From Podospora comata (Eukaryota; Ascomycota; Sordariomycetes; Sordariales; Podosporaceae), in NCBI GenBank assembly GCA_017354895.1, contig CP071496.1, positions 124,001 through 188,000 of the forward strand: a stretch of 64,000 nucleotides of DNA. Direction: 5' to 3'. Positions within the stretch are counted from its first letter, which is position 1; every line of letters begins with the position of its first letter. Below are positions 33,905-45,184 of the stretch, piece after piece. The notes under the pieces are model-generated. The model had not been told where the DNA came from. It was given only the letters and a program-made list of their open reading frames with translations, and made no database searches. A program made the translations under genes and the position numbers.

Positions 33905-34581
33905 TGTGATTAAATAGTGGATGGCCGTATTGACAAAGGAAAATGCTTTTCGAAAGCCAAGGCTGTGTAAGGTATGTGTAAAAAGTGAGAGTGAATCCCT
34001 GACCCTGAAATGAAACTGCCCCTGCTCTCTGACATAGATGAGAAACAAAGGTTGGGACAGAGGGATATATACATGCATCATCAGTCCATCATAAACATCA
34101 TGCCGGGCAGCCCAACCCCCTTCTCCCCCCGCAATAATTATCAACAAAAGAATTCCCCCCCAGGCACCCGGGGGTTAGAGTTTGGCTCATACACAGGCTA
34201 ACCAACGGCCTGGACGTTTTGCACAAATCACTCGTACACTGACAAGAACCGGCCCCGAAGACCGGTCATCAAGCCGTCCAAACTGATGTTGGTCGGCTTC
34301 CTCGGCGGCTATTTTGGAGCTGCAAGATAACACACAACATCAGTATCACCGCTCCGGAAAGCAGCCTGGAGTGTCAAGACCGCAAGGCAGTGCAATCTCA
34401 CCTCGGAAGCAAGCAAACCACGTGGCCGCAAAGGCAACACACACCACCGGATGGAGGTATCACAAGCCGTGTCCTATCAGCCAGTGGTGCCTCCCCTTCC
34501 AGAAACCCCAACTCGGGCGCGTAGGGTAAGGGGGTGTTGTGACGTGGTGCACATTCTCGGCCACCTATCGGTGTTCAACTA
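33905..34581. other. Intergenic region
   Basis: I see no supported gene between the Asp-box gene and the stop of the next minus-strand frame. It holds the promoter of the former and the 3' region of the latter. Confidence 0.45.
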
Positions 34582-35508
34582 CTACCCCTTCGCTGTGAGC
34601 GCCCTCCCACTCGGCCTCTCCACCCTGGAAAGTGACACCTCGTGTATAAAGTGTGACAGGGAAGGGTCCGACTTGGCGTATAACACCAACAGTCTCCTCA
34701 CTTCTCCTTCTGTGAGCAAATCCACCGACTGGCTCAGAGTTCTCTGCCGTGGCGGTGCGTGTTCGACTTGCTGGTCGTTTTCATCTTGTGAAGGTTCGTC
34801 CCAGTCGTCATTACAGCAGTCAATTGTTTCTTGGCTCGAGGCCGAGGTTGGAGGTGTGATATCCGCCAGAGGAGTTCGTGGGGTTTTGGAGAGTGGTGTT
34901 TCCGTCACGGGCTGGGTGTCGACCATGTCTTCCTGTGTCTCCTCATCCTGCCGAGGGTCTGGTGATATTCTCAACGGAGAGACGGCGCGTCTTTTTCGGC
35001 GCTGCTGTGGTTGGAACATCTCGGCTTGTTGTCCGGGAGGTAGTGATCCTGAGATGGATGCTGATGAAGGGGTGCGAGCGTGTCGGGGTGAACGTGGTGA
35101 GTGACTGTGAGATGATCGCGGTGATTGCAGGTGGTGAGAAGGCCGTGGTGAGTGCGGCGGTGGTCTCATCGCAGGCATATCGGCATGGCTTGATGCTGGT
35201 CGACCTGATGTCCTCCGCAACATCTGCGTCGCAGCCCTCGCTGCTGGGCTCTCACTGGTACCCCTCTCGACATGATGGCTCTGTTTCTGCACACGTCCGC
35301 TAGCCACCTGATGCCCCGCCGTCATGAACCGCACCATTCGCGGCATCTTGGGGGAGGACCGGGCGGTAGGTGGACCATTTTCGGCAGCGCCTGCTAGTCC
35401 AGGCCGGGGGTGGTTGCTGTGGCGTCTTCTTGACAATGGATGCGACGACGTCAGTGAGGACCTTCGAGAGTGACCGCGTTCGTGGCTGCTGCTGCCATGA
35501 GAGTTCAT
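34582..35508 (-). CDS. Basic low-complexity hypothetical protein
   Basis: One open frame codes for 308 residues if started at the ATG at 35508 (context GACCATGA), or for 316 from 35532. Residues 1-200 are rich in Ser, His, Arg and Pro (for example HSPRPSHHLQSPRSSHSHSP), typical of a disordered nuclear or RNA-associated protein. A basic patch QQRRKRRAVSPLRISP could be a nuclear localisation signal. An acidic Thr/Pro-rich part follows. The C-terminus (LLTEGEVRRLLVLYAKSDPS) is the only part likely to fold, perhaps as two helices. I do not recognise the family. A frame this long and biased could arise by chance in skewed DNA, but the ordered changes in composition argue for a gene. Confidence 0.55.
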   Translation of the reverse strand: MNSHGSSSHERGHSRRSSLTSSHPLSRRRHSNHPRPGLAGAAENGPPTARSSPKMPRMVRFMTAGHQVASGRVQKQSHHVERGTSESPAARAATQMLRRTSGRPASSHADMPAMRPPPHSPRPSHHLQSPRSSHSHSPRSPRHARTPSSASISGSLPPGQQAEMFQPQQRRKRRAVSPLRISPDPRQDEETQEDMVDTQPVTETPLSKTPRTPLADITPPTSASSQETIDCCNDDWDEPSQDENDQQVEHAPPRQRTLSQSVDLLTEGEVRRLLVLYAKSDPSLSHFIHEVSLSRVERPSGRALTAKG

Positions 35509-35828
35509 GGTCAGCTCGGGAGAGTATAACATCTTGTTGTCGACCGTGTGACGGCTGCGGTGTTTCTTCTTTTCACATGCGCATGCGTGATATTTGTGTA
35601 AAGTTGGAAATAACAACAACAACAAAGACTTTGTCTGTATTTCTTTGTGCGAGGGGAACGCGCGACTGGGGGTCGTGTTTACGACAGGGATAGCGCGTCC
35701 GCGATGTGACGTTGATGTATTTCACGATATTACCTCCCCCACTTGCCCAAAGAGGTTAAGGCTGTCACAAATAATTGTATTGATTACATGCTTGGTATCG
35801 TTATTTCCATTCTTTTGTCAACAATCCC

Positions 35829-36706
35829 TCAAAACCGGCCAATATATCGCGCCCCAGCCACCACGACCACCAAGTTCATCATCATGACTGGAACTCTCGC
35901 CCCCTCTGCACCACCTGTCGCAATACTCGTCTCAGCAGCAGCCGGTGTGTCCACCCCAGCGAACAGATTCCCCCTCCCCGACTCCCCTACGCTCGGCGTG
36001 CTACAGCTCTCATTCGGCGGCGTCCCGGGCAGGTAAACACTCGACACTTTGATCTCGGTCGAGTTGAAGCAGTTGGTCTCATTCACCTGCGGAACCAAGG
36101 CAGGGTCGTCGGTGAAAATGATGTCGGAGCACTGCACATGTATTGTCATCAGCAACTTCACCAGCTCAAGACATTGCTGGGATAACAAACACTAAACTGC
36201 CCAGCCCCATGGCTCGACGCCTCAACAACCTGCACGCTCGCCCGATCACCGCTCTTGATACTTGTCGACCACACCGTCCCCGGAATGTCCAGCTTCGGGA
36301 TGCAGACCGTGCCCGGGTAGGGGTTGTTCGTCGGGCCGTTGATGTAAAACTTGGTCAGCGGGAAGGAGTAATTCTCTGGCTTCTCTCCAATGCCCAGGTT
36401 GATGTAGATGAGGGCTGTCTCGTGGCCTTGGAACCACCCGGGCTGGAGGGCGACGGCGCCGCCAGAGATGGGCCAGTAGGTGCGGTTGGTGGTTGGGGAG
36501 ACGCCGCCGCCTTTTTGACCGGTATCACCTTCGGTCAGCGGTATTGGCCATCACGAGTTGGGGGAGAGCTTACAAGGATACATCCACTGCATTCCAAAGG
36601 GAAAGGTTGCATTGGTGACGAGGTTGTTGGCTCGCCAGCCTGGGTAGGTGACAACCACATGCGCCTGGGCGACATGTGCCAATACAGTTGTGAGAATGAA
36701 CAACAT
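35829..36706 (-). CDS. BIM1-like (LPMO-like, X325-type) copper-binding GPI protein
   Basis: Three exons, 36706-36574, 36528-36191 and 36131-35829, keep frame and code for 257 residues. The signal peptide (MLFILTTVLAHVAQA) should be cut just before His16, leaving HVVVTYPGWR as the mature N-terminus. An N-terminal His that binds copper with a second His is the histidine brace of LPMOs and of the LPMO-like BIM1/X325 family. A second His lies in VVEASSHGAGQF. Asp residues follow in CSDIIFTDDPAL, and paired Cys occur (YPC at the exon 1-2 join; CFNSTEI; SCSTPS). The C-terminus is Ser/Thr-poor and hydrophobic (MMMNLVVVVAG), fitting a GPI signal. Known members act in copper uptake or cell-wall biology rather than in polysaccharide cleavage. 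The call rests on the N-terminal His, spacing and overall layout. Confidence 0.85.
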
Positions 36707-37226
36707 TCTGTTAGTTCAAGTAGTGATAGAGGTAGGTATGGTCGAGGATGGATCAAGTTTGGAAAGAGGGGATGGCACCCCTTTTCATCGTCGACACACA
36801 AGTCCGAGGTGCCCAGTCATGTCTGGCTCTCAACGACAGGGGCTGTGCCTTACCAAAACCCAGTGTAGGCGACTGTCCAGCGTTGCATTCTGCACCACGG
36901 AAATAATGTATTATATGGTTTTTGCTAGGTAACCATCAACAGCAAAGGCAAAAGATCGACAAATTCATTATATTGTGACGGGTATAATTATGAAGTCAAT
37001 AACAACAAAAAAAGAATGTCCTCCCAGTTCCTCCTTCCGTTGTGATATAAATCCATTAGTATCCATGCCAGTCTCATCGGGGTATCGGGTATCGGTGGTA
37101 TCATAAGCCATATCTTCTTCCAGCTCCTATCCAGTCCAAACATATCTCCTACAAATCATGTCCAGACCATGTCTCGCGTCGTGTGAGTTTTCGAATGTCT
37201 CTGATCAGAATGGTGCCGCCCAGTGT
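36707..37226. other. Intergenic region
   Basis: No gene is seen. It contains the promoter of the BIM1-like gene and the 3' flank of the small membrane protein gene. Confidence 0.45.
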
Positions 37227-37713
37227 TTAGACAACAGCAGTGGTGCGAGCACCGCCGCGGTAGAAGCCGTTGTGCCAGTCGTAAAGGACGTTGAAGAACA
37301 GGAAGAAGAAGGCGATGAAGCTAAAGGCCTCGACCGCATGGAGAAGGGAGCTGTTGCTGTAGGTGTAGCTGCTGGCTGTGAACACCACGACCACGAGCCA
37401 TAGATAGGAAAAGATGAGGTTGAACAGCAAGACGAAACCAGGGCGACCAGCGAGGAAAAAGGCGGCGAGGTAGAAGATGGTGGTGAGGACAGACTGCAAA
37501 GGTTAGCTTGGTGCTCGTTGAAAACGATGGTGGGGGGTGGGGAACACATACAATAACCAGAGAGTAGATGACAAAGTCGCCGCGGGTGCCCTCAGAGACG
37601 AGGTAGGCAAGAATGCCCATGACAATGACGGCCGAGATCCAGACGATGGCCGAGGAGGCCAAAAGGAAGGGGGCCAGCCCCGTGCGGGCGGAGGTGCGGC
37701 CTGTTCGTGCCAT
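37227..37713 (-). CDS. Small four-helix membrane protein (MARVEL-like)
   Basis: Exons 37713-37552 and 37493-37227 are joined by an intron with a GTATGT donor, a GCTAAC branch site and a TTTGCAG acceptor; the product is 142 residues. Four hydrophobic helices are plain, at about 13-39, 45-69, 73-98 and 108-134, with short polar loops and a basic N-terminus (MARTGRTSARTG). Size, topology and aromatic content in helices 2-4 resemble fungal MARVEL-domain proteins such as those of plasma-membrane eisosomes. There is no sequence signature strong enough to be certain. It probably sits in the plasma membrane or a vesicle membrane. Both exons are intact. Confidence 0.8.
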
Positions 37714-39017
37714 TGTGTGATTGGTTTAGGCTTGAGGGTTGCTGGTGGTCGGGCTGGAGGAGCTTGGCTTCACTAGGTAGTGGAGTGTAGATGGTGAACT
37801 GGTTGAACAGAGAGGAAGAAATATACCAAACCACAGACTGGACAGACTGGAATTTATATCATGGCAACCCAAAGGTGCACATCGGGCTTCTCGCGGTGAC
37901 ATCTGGAATTCCACAGAAATGACGAGAAAATGGCATTGACTCCAAGCCAACCAGTGCTTGTCAACGGGCTGGAGCCGGGTGTGACAAGACAACACCAGCA
38001 CTGGCCAGCAATTGAAGCCGGTTGCCGTTAATGCCGTTGGACGAATCGTTGATCAGCGGTCGTCGGCTTGGCCATGGGTAGCGACCGGCGCGTGATGGGA
38101 GAGCAGCAGCCACTGACGGCATCCCCGCCAAATATCTTGGCGGTCTGGCTGACGTCGAAGCTCGCGATGCCCACTCGTTGGTTGAGTCTTTGATCGATGA
38201 CGTCACATCTTCATGCCCATGTGAAACCCTTCTTTTTTGCTATGCCAAGGAACCAGGAAGCACTGACAAATGGAAAATCAGGGTTTTCAAAGATAGCTCC
38301 GGGGCACTCTTGAAACAATTCGGGAGATGGAGAATGCGTTACTGGAAGAGGCAAGCCCTGTTGAGAGCATCCGAAGTGTCGTTGATCCTATGCCGGGCCG
38401 AACCGTGTCGGGCCGGGTCACAAAATGTCTCCAACAAAGCAATATCCAAAGGTTGTTCAAGCCACTATACGACTTTCTCGGCATTTCGGCATTATCTGGC
38501 CCTTTAGATGTCTGCATTGACAAATAAAAGTTGATAGACATCTAGAGTTGCTACCTGTCCCCTATTATATAGCACTATCGAATATTCCCATGCATTTTTA
38601 TCTGGCCGACAAGTCGGTTGATGCGTGGCATTCGCTCAAGTTCACAGCTTGTTCTCAATCTTATTTATTAGTCCACTAGTCCCAGAAATGAGAGCTTGAT
38701 AAGACCCGCAAGCAAGTTGCGGAATAAAAGATGGCTCTGGAAGGGCTTACACAGACTGCCCATTCCTCGCACAAATTTATCTTTGAGCTGGCGGAGACAC
38801 TCCACTTCATATCAATATTTCAAGGGCATAGAAGGAGCAACTGCTTCCGCTTCAACTTTCCTTTAACTCGGCCTTGCTCCACTGGCGGAGACTGCCTGCT
38901 GCCATCATTGCAAGATGGGCACCTATACATCGTCTCTCTCTGTGGCAGTACTGTTCGAAACCCTTCCTCTGCCAGTCATAGAAACATTCTCACAGCTAAC
39001 TCTTGAGTGTGTTTACA
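37714..39017. other. Intergenic region
   Basis: These 1.3 kb hold only short scattered open frames with no recognisable product, and no repeat that I could find elsewhere in the window. Confidence 0.45.
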
Positions 39018-39592
39018 ATGTTCTCCGCCATTCACGTCTCCAGCGTCTTGCTCGCACTTTCCGGGGTAGGTATTTTTCAACTTGATTTCTAGCAACTTTT
39101 CGACCTGAAATAAACAAGTGCTAAGTCTCTCACTACAGTTGGTCCATGGTCTCCCCAAGATCCTGGAGGACCCTGAAGCTGCCGGTCCACCCAGCGGCTA
39201 CAGCATCGTTCCCATCGAGTGGGACGTGCCCATCGATCTCAACACCCCCGGCAGTGCCATTGTTCACCTGAGCGGTACCATCCAGGACGTCGTGGCCGGG
39301 ATGGAGAAGGACTACCCTGGATAAAACAAGACCTTCTCTCAGCCTGACGAACACTACGACGCTCTCTGGAAACACATCAGACATTGATTTTCGAGACAGC
39401 AAAACTGACCACCCGAAACTTGATAAAATGAAACAGAACTCGGAGGACAAGGAACTCTCGTCGTGGAGCAGCATTGCGGCTGGTGCCTTGGAGATCTACA
39501 ACCAATGCCGATGGCCAGGTATCGACATGTGTGGTGGGACCATCTTTTACAAGGATGATTGGACTGTCGTTGTCAAGAAGGACTTTTGTTAG
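39018..39592 (+). pseudogene. Broken gene for a small secreted cysteine-containing protein
   Basis: Exon 1 (39018-39065) codes for a signal peptide (MFSAIHVSSVLLALSG) and a canonical GTAGGT...CTACAG intron follows; exon 2 starts at 39139. It runs through IVPIEWDVPIDLNTPGSAIV to a TAA at 39322-39324. In-frame text with a similar character continues to 39387, and from about 39440 a different frame gives SSWSSIAAGALEIYNQC and ends in KKDFC at 39590-39592. From memory, fungi have a family of small secreted proteins with this N-terminus and this C-terminus separated by a Cys-rich core of 50-70 residues. Here the core is missing. I therefore see one nonsense change, an internal deletion and a frame change. 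Function of the intact family is not established; an apoplastic effector-like role is only a guess. Confidence 0.6.
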
Positions 39593-40212
39593 ACATGGGC
39601 GGGCGGTGCTTTAGTTGTGGAATGGGTCTGCCTAGAGACGACATTAATACTGAATGAGACGGCTACCTTACGTTACACACGACAGAGTACAGGAGCTCCT
39701 TTTGCAACGTACCTTATCAATCCATGCATCTCTCACCCAATCGGCCCGCCCTCCCGCATCTCCACCTCGGCACTCGGGCAAGCTAGCCCCTCACTCCCGT
39801 GCCCTCATGCTCCCCCGGATTTTCTAGTTTCCCCAGATTGTACCTCCGCTGTCAATGCTAGGCGTTGACCGCACGTTGGGGTGTTGGGGTGTTGGGGGGG
39901 GGGAGGGGTTGAATGCGGCGGTTGGTAGGGCCAATGTTACCAGGCTACAACGACACCTGTTTATTGGACAATATTAGCCTGCAACACACACACCACTTGG
40001 TCATCTCTGAGTAAGGAAATCCTTCCCCTCTTGACGGCGAGACTCACAGGTTTTGTGACACGTTAATTACCCGCGAACCGGGTGGTTGGATCCACTTGCA
40101 GTATTACACCCGGGCTGGCGGGAGGGAGGGAGGTTATTATATGACCTCCAGCGATTCTCCAACTCGTCAGTGACAAAACCGCTTCTCAACTGTCAACACC
40201 ACCGAGACAAAG
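39593..40212. other. Intergenic region with a G tract
   Basis: No gene is seen. A G-rich tract (GTTGGGGTGTTGGGGGGGGG and following) lies at about 39880-39908. The part upstream of 40213 is the likely promoter of the FAD hydroxylase gene. Confidence 0.5.
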
Positions 40213-42112
40213 ATGGGCGACCGCATCAGCCCCGATCAAGTCGGGGAGGAGGGCAACATGCTCACCACCGACCTCCTCATCATCGGCGCCGGGCCCGCAG
40301 GCGCCTCCCTAGCATGCTTCCTCGCCTCGCACGGGAAAAAGGGCCTCCTGCTTGCGTCAGCACCGGGAACCTCGCCCACCCCTCGTGCGCACATCACCAA
40401 CCTTGCTGGTCTCGAAACACTTCGAGACATTGGCCTCGAGGAACAGTGTCTCTCCCTTGCGACCCCGTCGACAAACATGAAGCACACCCGTTGGTGTCGG
40501 TCTTTGGCGGGGGAGGAGTACGCTAGGGTGTACTCCTGGGGCCACGACCCGATCTACAAGGGCGCGTACGAGGCTGCTTCGCCGTGCAAACACGTTGATC
40601 TGCCGCAGACGCTGCTCGAGCCGGTGCTTGTGCGGAAAGCAACCGAGGGGGGGTGGGGGGTGAGGTTCAGCACGCGGTTGCTAAAGGTGAAACAGTTGGA
40701 CGAGGGGGTGGAGGTGGAGGTGCGGGATGAGATATTGAAGCGGGGGTATAAGATCAGGTGTAGGTATTTGTTTGGCTGTGACGGTGCGAGGAGTCAGGTT
40801 GTGAGGGAGGTGGGGTTGCCGTTGATCAAGAAGCCCGGGCAGGGGCTGGCACTGAATGTGCTGGTGAGGGCGGATTTGACACATTTGATGGAGCCGCATA
40901 GGGTGGGGAACTTGCATTGGGTGTTTAAACCGGAGGAGGGGATCGATGGCAGAGAAGCGCCGGCGTGGGGGTGGGCGGCGATTGTGAGGATGGTGAAGCC
41001 TTGGACCGAGTGGATGTTTATCTTTTTGGCAAAGCCGGGGATGGATCTGAAGGGGGAGGAGATGGAGGCGACCGAGGAGGAGTATTTGGCGAGGGTGAAG
41101 GAGGTGATCGGGGATGAGAGCGTTAAGGCGGAGTTGGTGCACACGAGCAAGTGGTGGATCAATGAGGTGGTGGCGGAGAGGTATCAGGAGGGAGATGTGT
41201 GAGTCTTTTTGTTACGAGTGATCATGGTTTTGATGTAGCTGACATTGGGACAGGTTCTGTCTGGGTGATGCAGTCCACCGCCACCCCCCGTTCAACGGTC
41301 TAGGCTCCAACACCTGTCTCCAAGACGCCTTCAACCTCGCCTGGAAAGTCTCCTACGTGCTCGACGGCAGGGCCAGTCCCGGCCTGCTGGACTCCTACTC
41401 GCTTGAGAGACAGCCTGTGGGAGTAGACATCATCACCCGAGCCAACGATGGACTGAGAGACCACATCCCCTGGCAGAAAACCCTCGGGATGCCCTCCCCC
41501 GACCCGGCCGAGCGCGCCAAGATCCTCGCCGAATTCGAATCCGCGACACCAGAAGGAAGGAAGCGAAGACAGGAATTCCAAAAGGGAATTGAGAGAACGA
41601 CGACCGAGTTTCACGGACTGGGCATAGAGATGAACCAGAACTATTCTCACTCACCAGCAGTCTACCTTGACGATGAGACAGGACCGGGGCCTGCGGTGCC
41701 AGAGGATAAAGTCAGGACACATGTTGTGACGACATACCCGGGGAGGAGACTGCCCCATGTGTGGGTTAACACTCGGATACCAGCGAAGAATATGACGAGC
41801 ACAATTGACCTGGCTGGGCATGGGAAGTTTTGCTTGCTGACTGGGTTTGGGGGAGGCAGATGGAAGGAGGCGGCAAAGTCAGTGGGTGAGAAGTTGGGAT
41901 TGCAGATCAACAGCTACAGTATCGGCTGGAATCAGGACTATGAAGATGTCTACTTTGACTGGGCAAAGAAGAGGGAGGTGGAGGAGGATGGGTGTGTCCT
42001 GGTGAGACCTGATCGGTTTGTTGCTTGGCGGGCAAAGGAGATGGTGGAGGATGCCGAGGGGAAGTTGGAGGAGGTTTTGAGAAGGATACTGGGGAGACCT
42101 AGGGAGGCGTGA
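40213..42112 (+). CDS. FAD-dependent aromatic hydroxylase (PheA/TfdB family)
   Basis: Exons 40213-41198 and 41254-42112 (GTGAGT...GACAG intron) code for 614 residues. The FAD Rossmann motif is DLLIIGAGPAGASLACFLAS (about 20-39), the DG motif YLFGCDGARSQVVREVG (about 190-206), and the GD motif FCLGDAVHRHPPFNGLGSN (about 330-348). The C-terminal 150 residues resemble the thioredoxin-like end of phenol hydroxylases (HGKFCLLTGFGGGRW, then CVLVRPDRFVAWRAK). This is a group A flavin monooxygenase that would use NAD(P)H and O2 to hydroxylate a phenolic or similar aromatic substrate. All cofactor motifs are intact. The length is normal for the family. No polyketide synthase lies in the window, so a role in phenolic breakdown or in a distant pathway is equally possible. 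The coding strand shows two C-to-G skew reversals, one per exon. Confidence 0.9.
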
Positions 42113-42580
42113 GGAGAACAGATGTGGCACCTAGGTTGTAGCTATGGAAACAAGTAATATTTGATCCTCGCTTCACAGGCACCACAACTTTCTCTTGGTG
42201 ACAATTCCGGTCAAGAGGGACGGTGTCAGGGTGTGGCCAGACCTCTAAGCGGTTGGAGTTTGTCAGAAGCAGGCTGCGTGGTGGCGTCCAATAAACGGCT
42301 ATATCAGCGTGGCTCAGCAGGCCCCTCGAATTCAGCCCACGCACGCCAATGCAGGCGCCGACAACAACCACACCTCCCAAGGCGGATCTGGCTGGCATAC
42401 CAAGGCCGATTAAATGGTTTGAGGAAGCCAGTCGAGCGGGGTAAAACCGGGTGGGTGGTTTTCTTCCTTACTCTTTGTGATTCTCTGCCGGAGCCTGCTC
42501 TCTCGTGAACCTTCAGGTGAGGATCGCTTCACTTGACTTGATCATCAGTATCCCGAGTAATCACACACATCACACCAACC
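42113..42580. other. Intergenic region
   Basis: No gene is supported between the hydroxylase stop and the ATG at 42581. Confidence 0.5.
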
Positions 42581-44647
42581 ATGGACTCCCAAGCCACAAA
42601 CATCTTTCGCAAATTCGGCACCAAGAAGAAGCGCGACTCGATGCCTCTTCCAACGAAACGGATAATCCCACCCAAACGCACGGAAACTCGCGAAACGGCA
42701 CATACCGTCGCAAAAGCCGACCCAGGACCACTACTCCCAGCCAGTACATCTCTCGACCTCGACCGTGCCCTCCCTCCACTCCACGACCCCCCCAGCTCCC
42801 AACCCCAACCCCAACCCCAACCCCCAACAACAGAAATCACCCTCTCCGAACCCTGGATCTCCTCCCACCACCACCATCGCCGGGCACACTCAACCTCAAC
42901 CCGCAACGGCACCCCCACCCCCTCGCCATGGGAAGAAGCAGAGATGAACCGCCTGAAAGCCAGCCATGAAGAACAAATCCGGGACCTGAAGATGAAGCTG
43001 GGGATGGAACTGGAGGACACGCGCCGCGACATGGCCAGACGAACGCACCAGCTGGTTGAACTCACCCGTCTGCACGACCGTGACAAGGAGGCGGTCGAGC
43101 GGGTCAAGGAGCTGGAGAAGGAGGGGGAGAAGGTGAGGGAGGAGTTGAACAATCTCAAGAACAACGCCAAGCAAAACTTTCAGATTGCTGAGGAGTGGAA
43201 GAAGGCGCATGATGACTTGACGAGGGAGAAGGAGAGGCTGGAGGAGGAGTTGAACGAGGGGAGGGGGCAGTTGGAGAGTTCTGAGAAACAGGTTGCCAAG
43301 CTGGAGGGGGAGAGGGGGAAGTTGACGAGGCTGCTGCAGGACGCGGAGGTGGATTTTCAAAGGACGGTGGAGGAGAGGGAGGTCAAGTTTGCAAAGGAGA
43401 GGGAGGTTCACCGGAGTGAGACGGATTCCCAGTTGCGGACGTTGCTTGACAAGATGGAAGATGGGAAGAGGAGACTCAAGGCCGAGTATGAGGTGGAGAA
43501 GTCGGTGATGACGCAGCAGGTGCACGGGTTGAAGGCTGAGCAGAAACACCAGGCGAGAAGGTACGAGGAGCAGATACAAAGACTGGAAGACGAAAGCACC
43601 GTGAGGCTTCAGGAGCTGCGTCACCACTACCAGATCGAGTTGGAGAGTCAGGCGGCAAAATACAAGACCGAGATCAGCCACCGCATGGAGGAGTCCGACG
43701 CCAAGATGGCAGCTTACATGATGGACCGTGACGAACAGGCGGCTCGGGAAAGGGAACAGTACGAAAGACAAATTGCCGACCTCAAGCAGGTCCTGATGGA
43801 AAGACCGGGTGACTTTGACCTGCGACTTGTGTCTGACAGGAGTCTCAAGGAGGAATACCGGGCACTGAAGCGATCTGTCGACACAATCACGTTCAATCTC
43901 GGCCCCATGACAATCGACAGGAACATCGATGCGGTCAGCTTCCTGGAGCGAGAGGGAAAAGGCCAGGAGAGGCTTTTTGTAAAGGCTCTCATCTGGGCCA
44001 TGATCCTGGATGGCTTCTTCTCGGCACCGTACGGGTTTGGAGCACTGGGGCCTGGGGGCAATGGGGGGCCATTGTTTGAGCTGTACCGGCGCTGGAAGGG
44101 AATCGTCGAGGGTGATGGGTCAAAGGACGAGAATGGTCCTCTGGGACAGAATGAGTTTGGGCCCTTGTACCGGGATCGATATGCGAATTCGTGGCGCTCG
44201 GCGACTTTTCAGTCTATCCTGTATGCTGCTGCAGCAAAGGATGCGGATGGCAACAGTCTGGCCACTGGGGTCAGCAGGACTGTCCAGGTCAATCGTCAAC
44301 GAGTCCAGGATAACATGCTGGCGATGCTGAAGAGCGTTTGCCGTGGCGATGTCAGCAAAGAGATACAAGAGGAGCTGACGGTGGCCGTGGGGAGGGCGAG
44401 TGAGCTGGCCATTGTATTCGGAGCACACCGAGCAAATGTTTGTTTTAGCACCCCCAACCGAGGCGATGCAGTTGAACTCGGACGGGAGTTCGTCGACTGC
44501 CAAGATAGTGATGGTAGCAAAGGGGTTACCGTGACGGTTGAGCTGCCGGTGCTGCCGGCTCTGTTCATCATCGGCGATGGGAAGAATGATCTGACAAGTG
44601 TTTTGTGCGTGGAGCAAGGGGAGGTATTACCGGTAGCCGGCTCATGA
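42581..44647 (+). CDS. Large coiled-coil protein of unknown function
   Basis: A single exon of 688 residues starts at an ATG in good context (ACCAACCATGG). Residues 1-115 are disordered, with a Gln-Pro repeat (PQPQPQPQPP) and a His cluster. Residues about 118-410 form an almost unbroken coiled coil (for example KELEKEGEKVREELNNLKNN). The last 270 residues look folded, with SFLEREGKGQERLFVKALIW, a Trp-rich middle and a final beta-like part VTVTVELPVLPALFIIGDGK. I recall a widespread fungal family with this coiled-coil plus conserved C-terminal domain, but no function is known to me. It probably forms dimers in the cytoplasm. Skew changes from C-rich to G-rich at about 43080. No break is visible. 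Confidence 0.88.
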   Translation: MDSQATNIFRKFGTKKKRDSMPLPTKRIIPPKRTETRETAHTVAKADPGPLLPASTSLDLDRALPPLHDPPSSQPQPQPQPPTTEITLSEPWISSHHHHRRAHSTSTRNGTPTPSPWEEAEMNRLKASHEEQIRDLKMKLGMELEDTRRDMARRTHQLVELTRLHDRDKEAVERVKELEKEGEKVREELNNLKNNAKQNFQIAEEWKKAHDDLTREKERLEEELNEGRGQLESSEKQVAKLEGERGKLTRLLQDAEVDFQRTVEEREVKFAKEREVHRSETDSQLRTLLDKMEDGKRRLKAEYEVEKSVMTQQVHGLKAEQKHQARRYEEQIQRLEDESTVRLQELRHHYQIELESQAAKYKTEISHRMEESDAKMAAYMMDRDEQAAREREQYERQIADLKQVLMERPGDFDLRLVSDRSLKEEYRALKRSVDTITFNLGPMTIDRNIDAVSFLEREGKGQERLFVKALIWAMILDGFFSAPYGFGALGPGGNGGPLFELYRRWKGIVEGDGSKDENGPLGQNEFGPLYRDRYANSWRSATFQSILYAAAAKDADGNSLATGVSRTVQVNRQRVQDNMLAMLKSVCRGDVSKEIQEELTVAVGRASELAIVFGAHRANVCFSTPNRGDAVELGREFVDCQDSDGSKGVTVTVELPVLPALFIIGDGKNDLTSVLCVEQGEVLPVAGS

Positions 44648-45184
44648 TAGACGTGGAGGTACCTCAATCAAGGAGAGAATCATCATGGCTGATGACGACC
44701 AGAACAGGGCAGCCGTACATGTTCCCCTCTCCCCAAGACGACCCCCTCCATCCATCTTGTGCCAATCACGCCGTTCACGGCATGTCTGTGTAACCATGCC
44801 AACTGTGCTGTCTTGTACAGGATTCCACGGCCCTTGCCTTGGAAGCTCTTTTCATTCGCCCTCGGCATGTCAGATAGGTATGCCCCACGGTGCTCGTAAA
44901 TGCGACCCTTGATGTGCATCGAGGGTCTATCGCTGCCGGCAGATGGGGTTGTCAGCACAGAGGTGACGTGATCTGTGTCCCCTGATATCACATGATTGTG
45001 TGTGCTTGACGACATGCCTGTCGTGTGTATCCAGAACATAATAGGCACACTCGCATTCTATCAAGCCGAGCCGGACTTGTTCGCCGTCCCAAGACATCAT
45101 AAATAAGCCCGACCCGTCTTCTCAACGTTGCAAGGCCGAAGTACACAGCACGCCTAGGTCCCTTAGGTAGGTAACCACTTCGCA
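44648..45184. other. Intergenic region
   Basis: No gene is supported. An ACCTAGGT-type motif cluster (CGCCTAGGTCCCTTAGGTAG) lies at about 45150-45170, just before the P450 start. Confidence 0.5.

Noticed and set aside
42896-43771. Minus-strand Leu/Pro-rich frame within the coiled-coil gene.
   Set aside because: It is antisense to Glu/Lys-rich heptads, which always read as Leu/Pro/Phe on the other strand.
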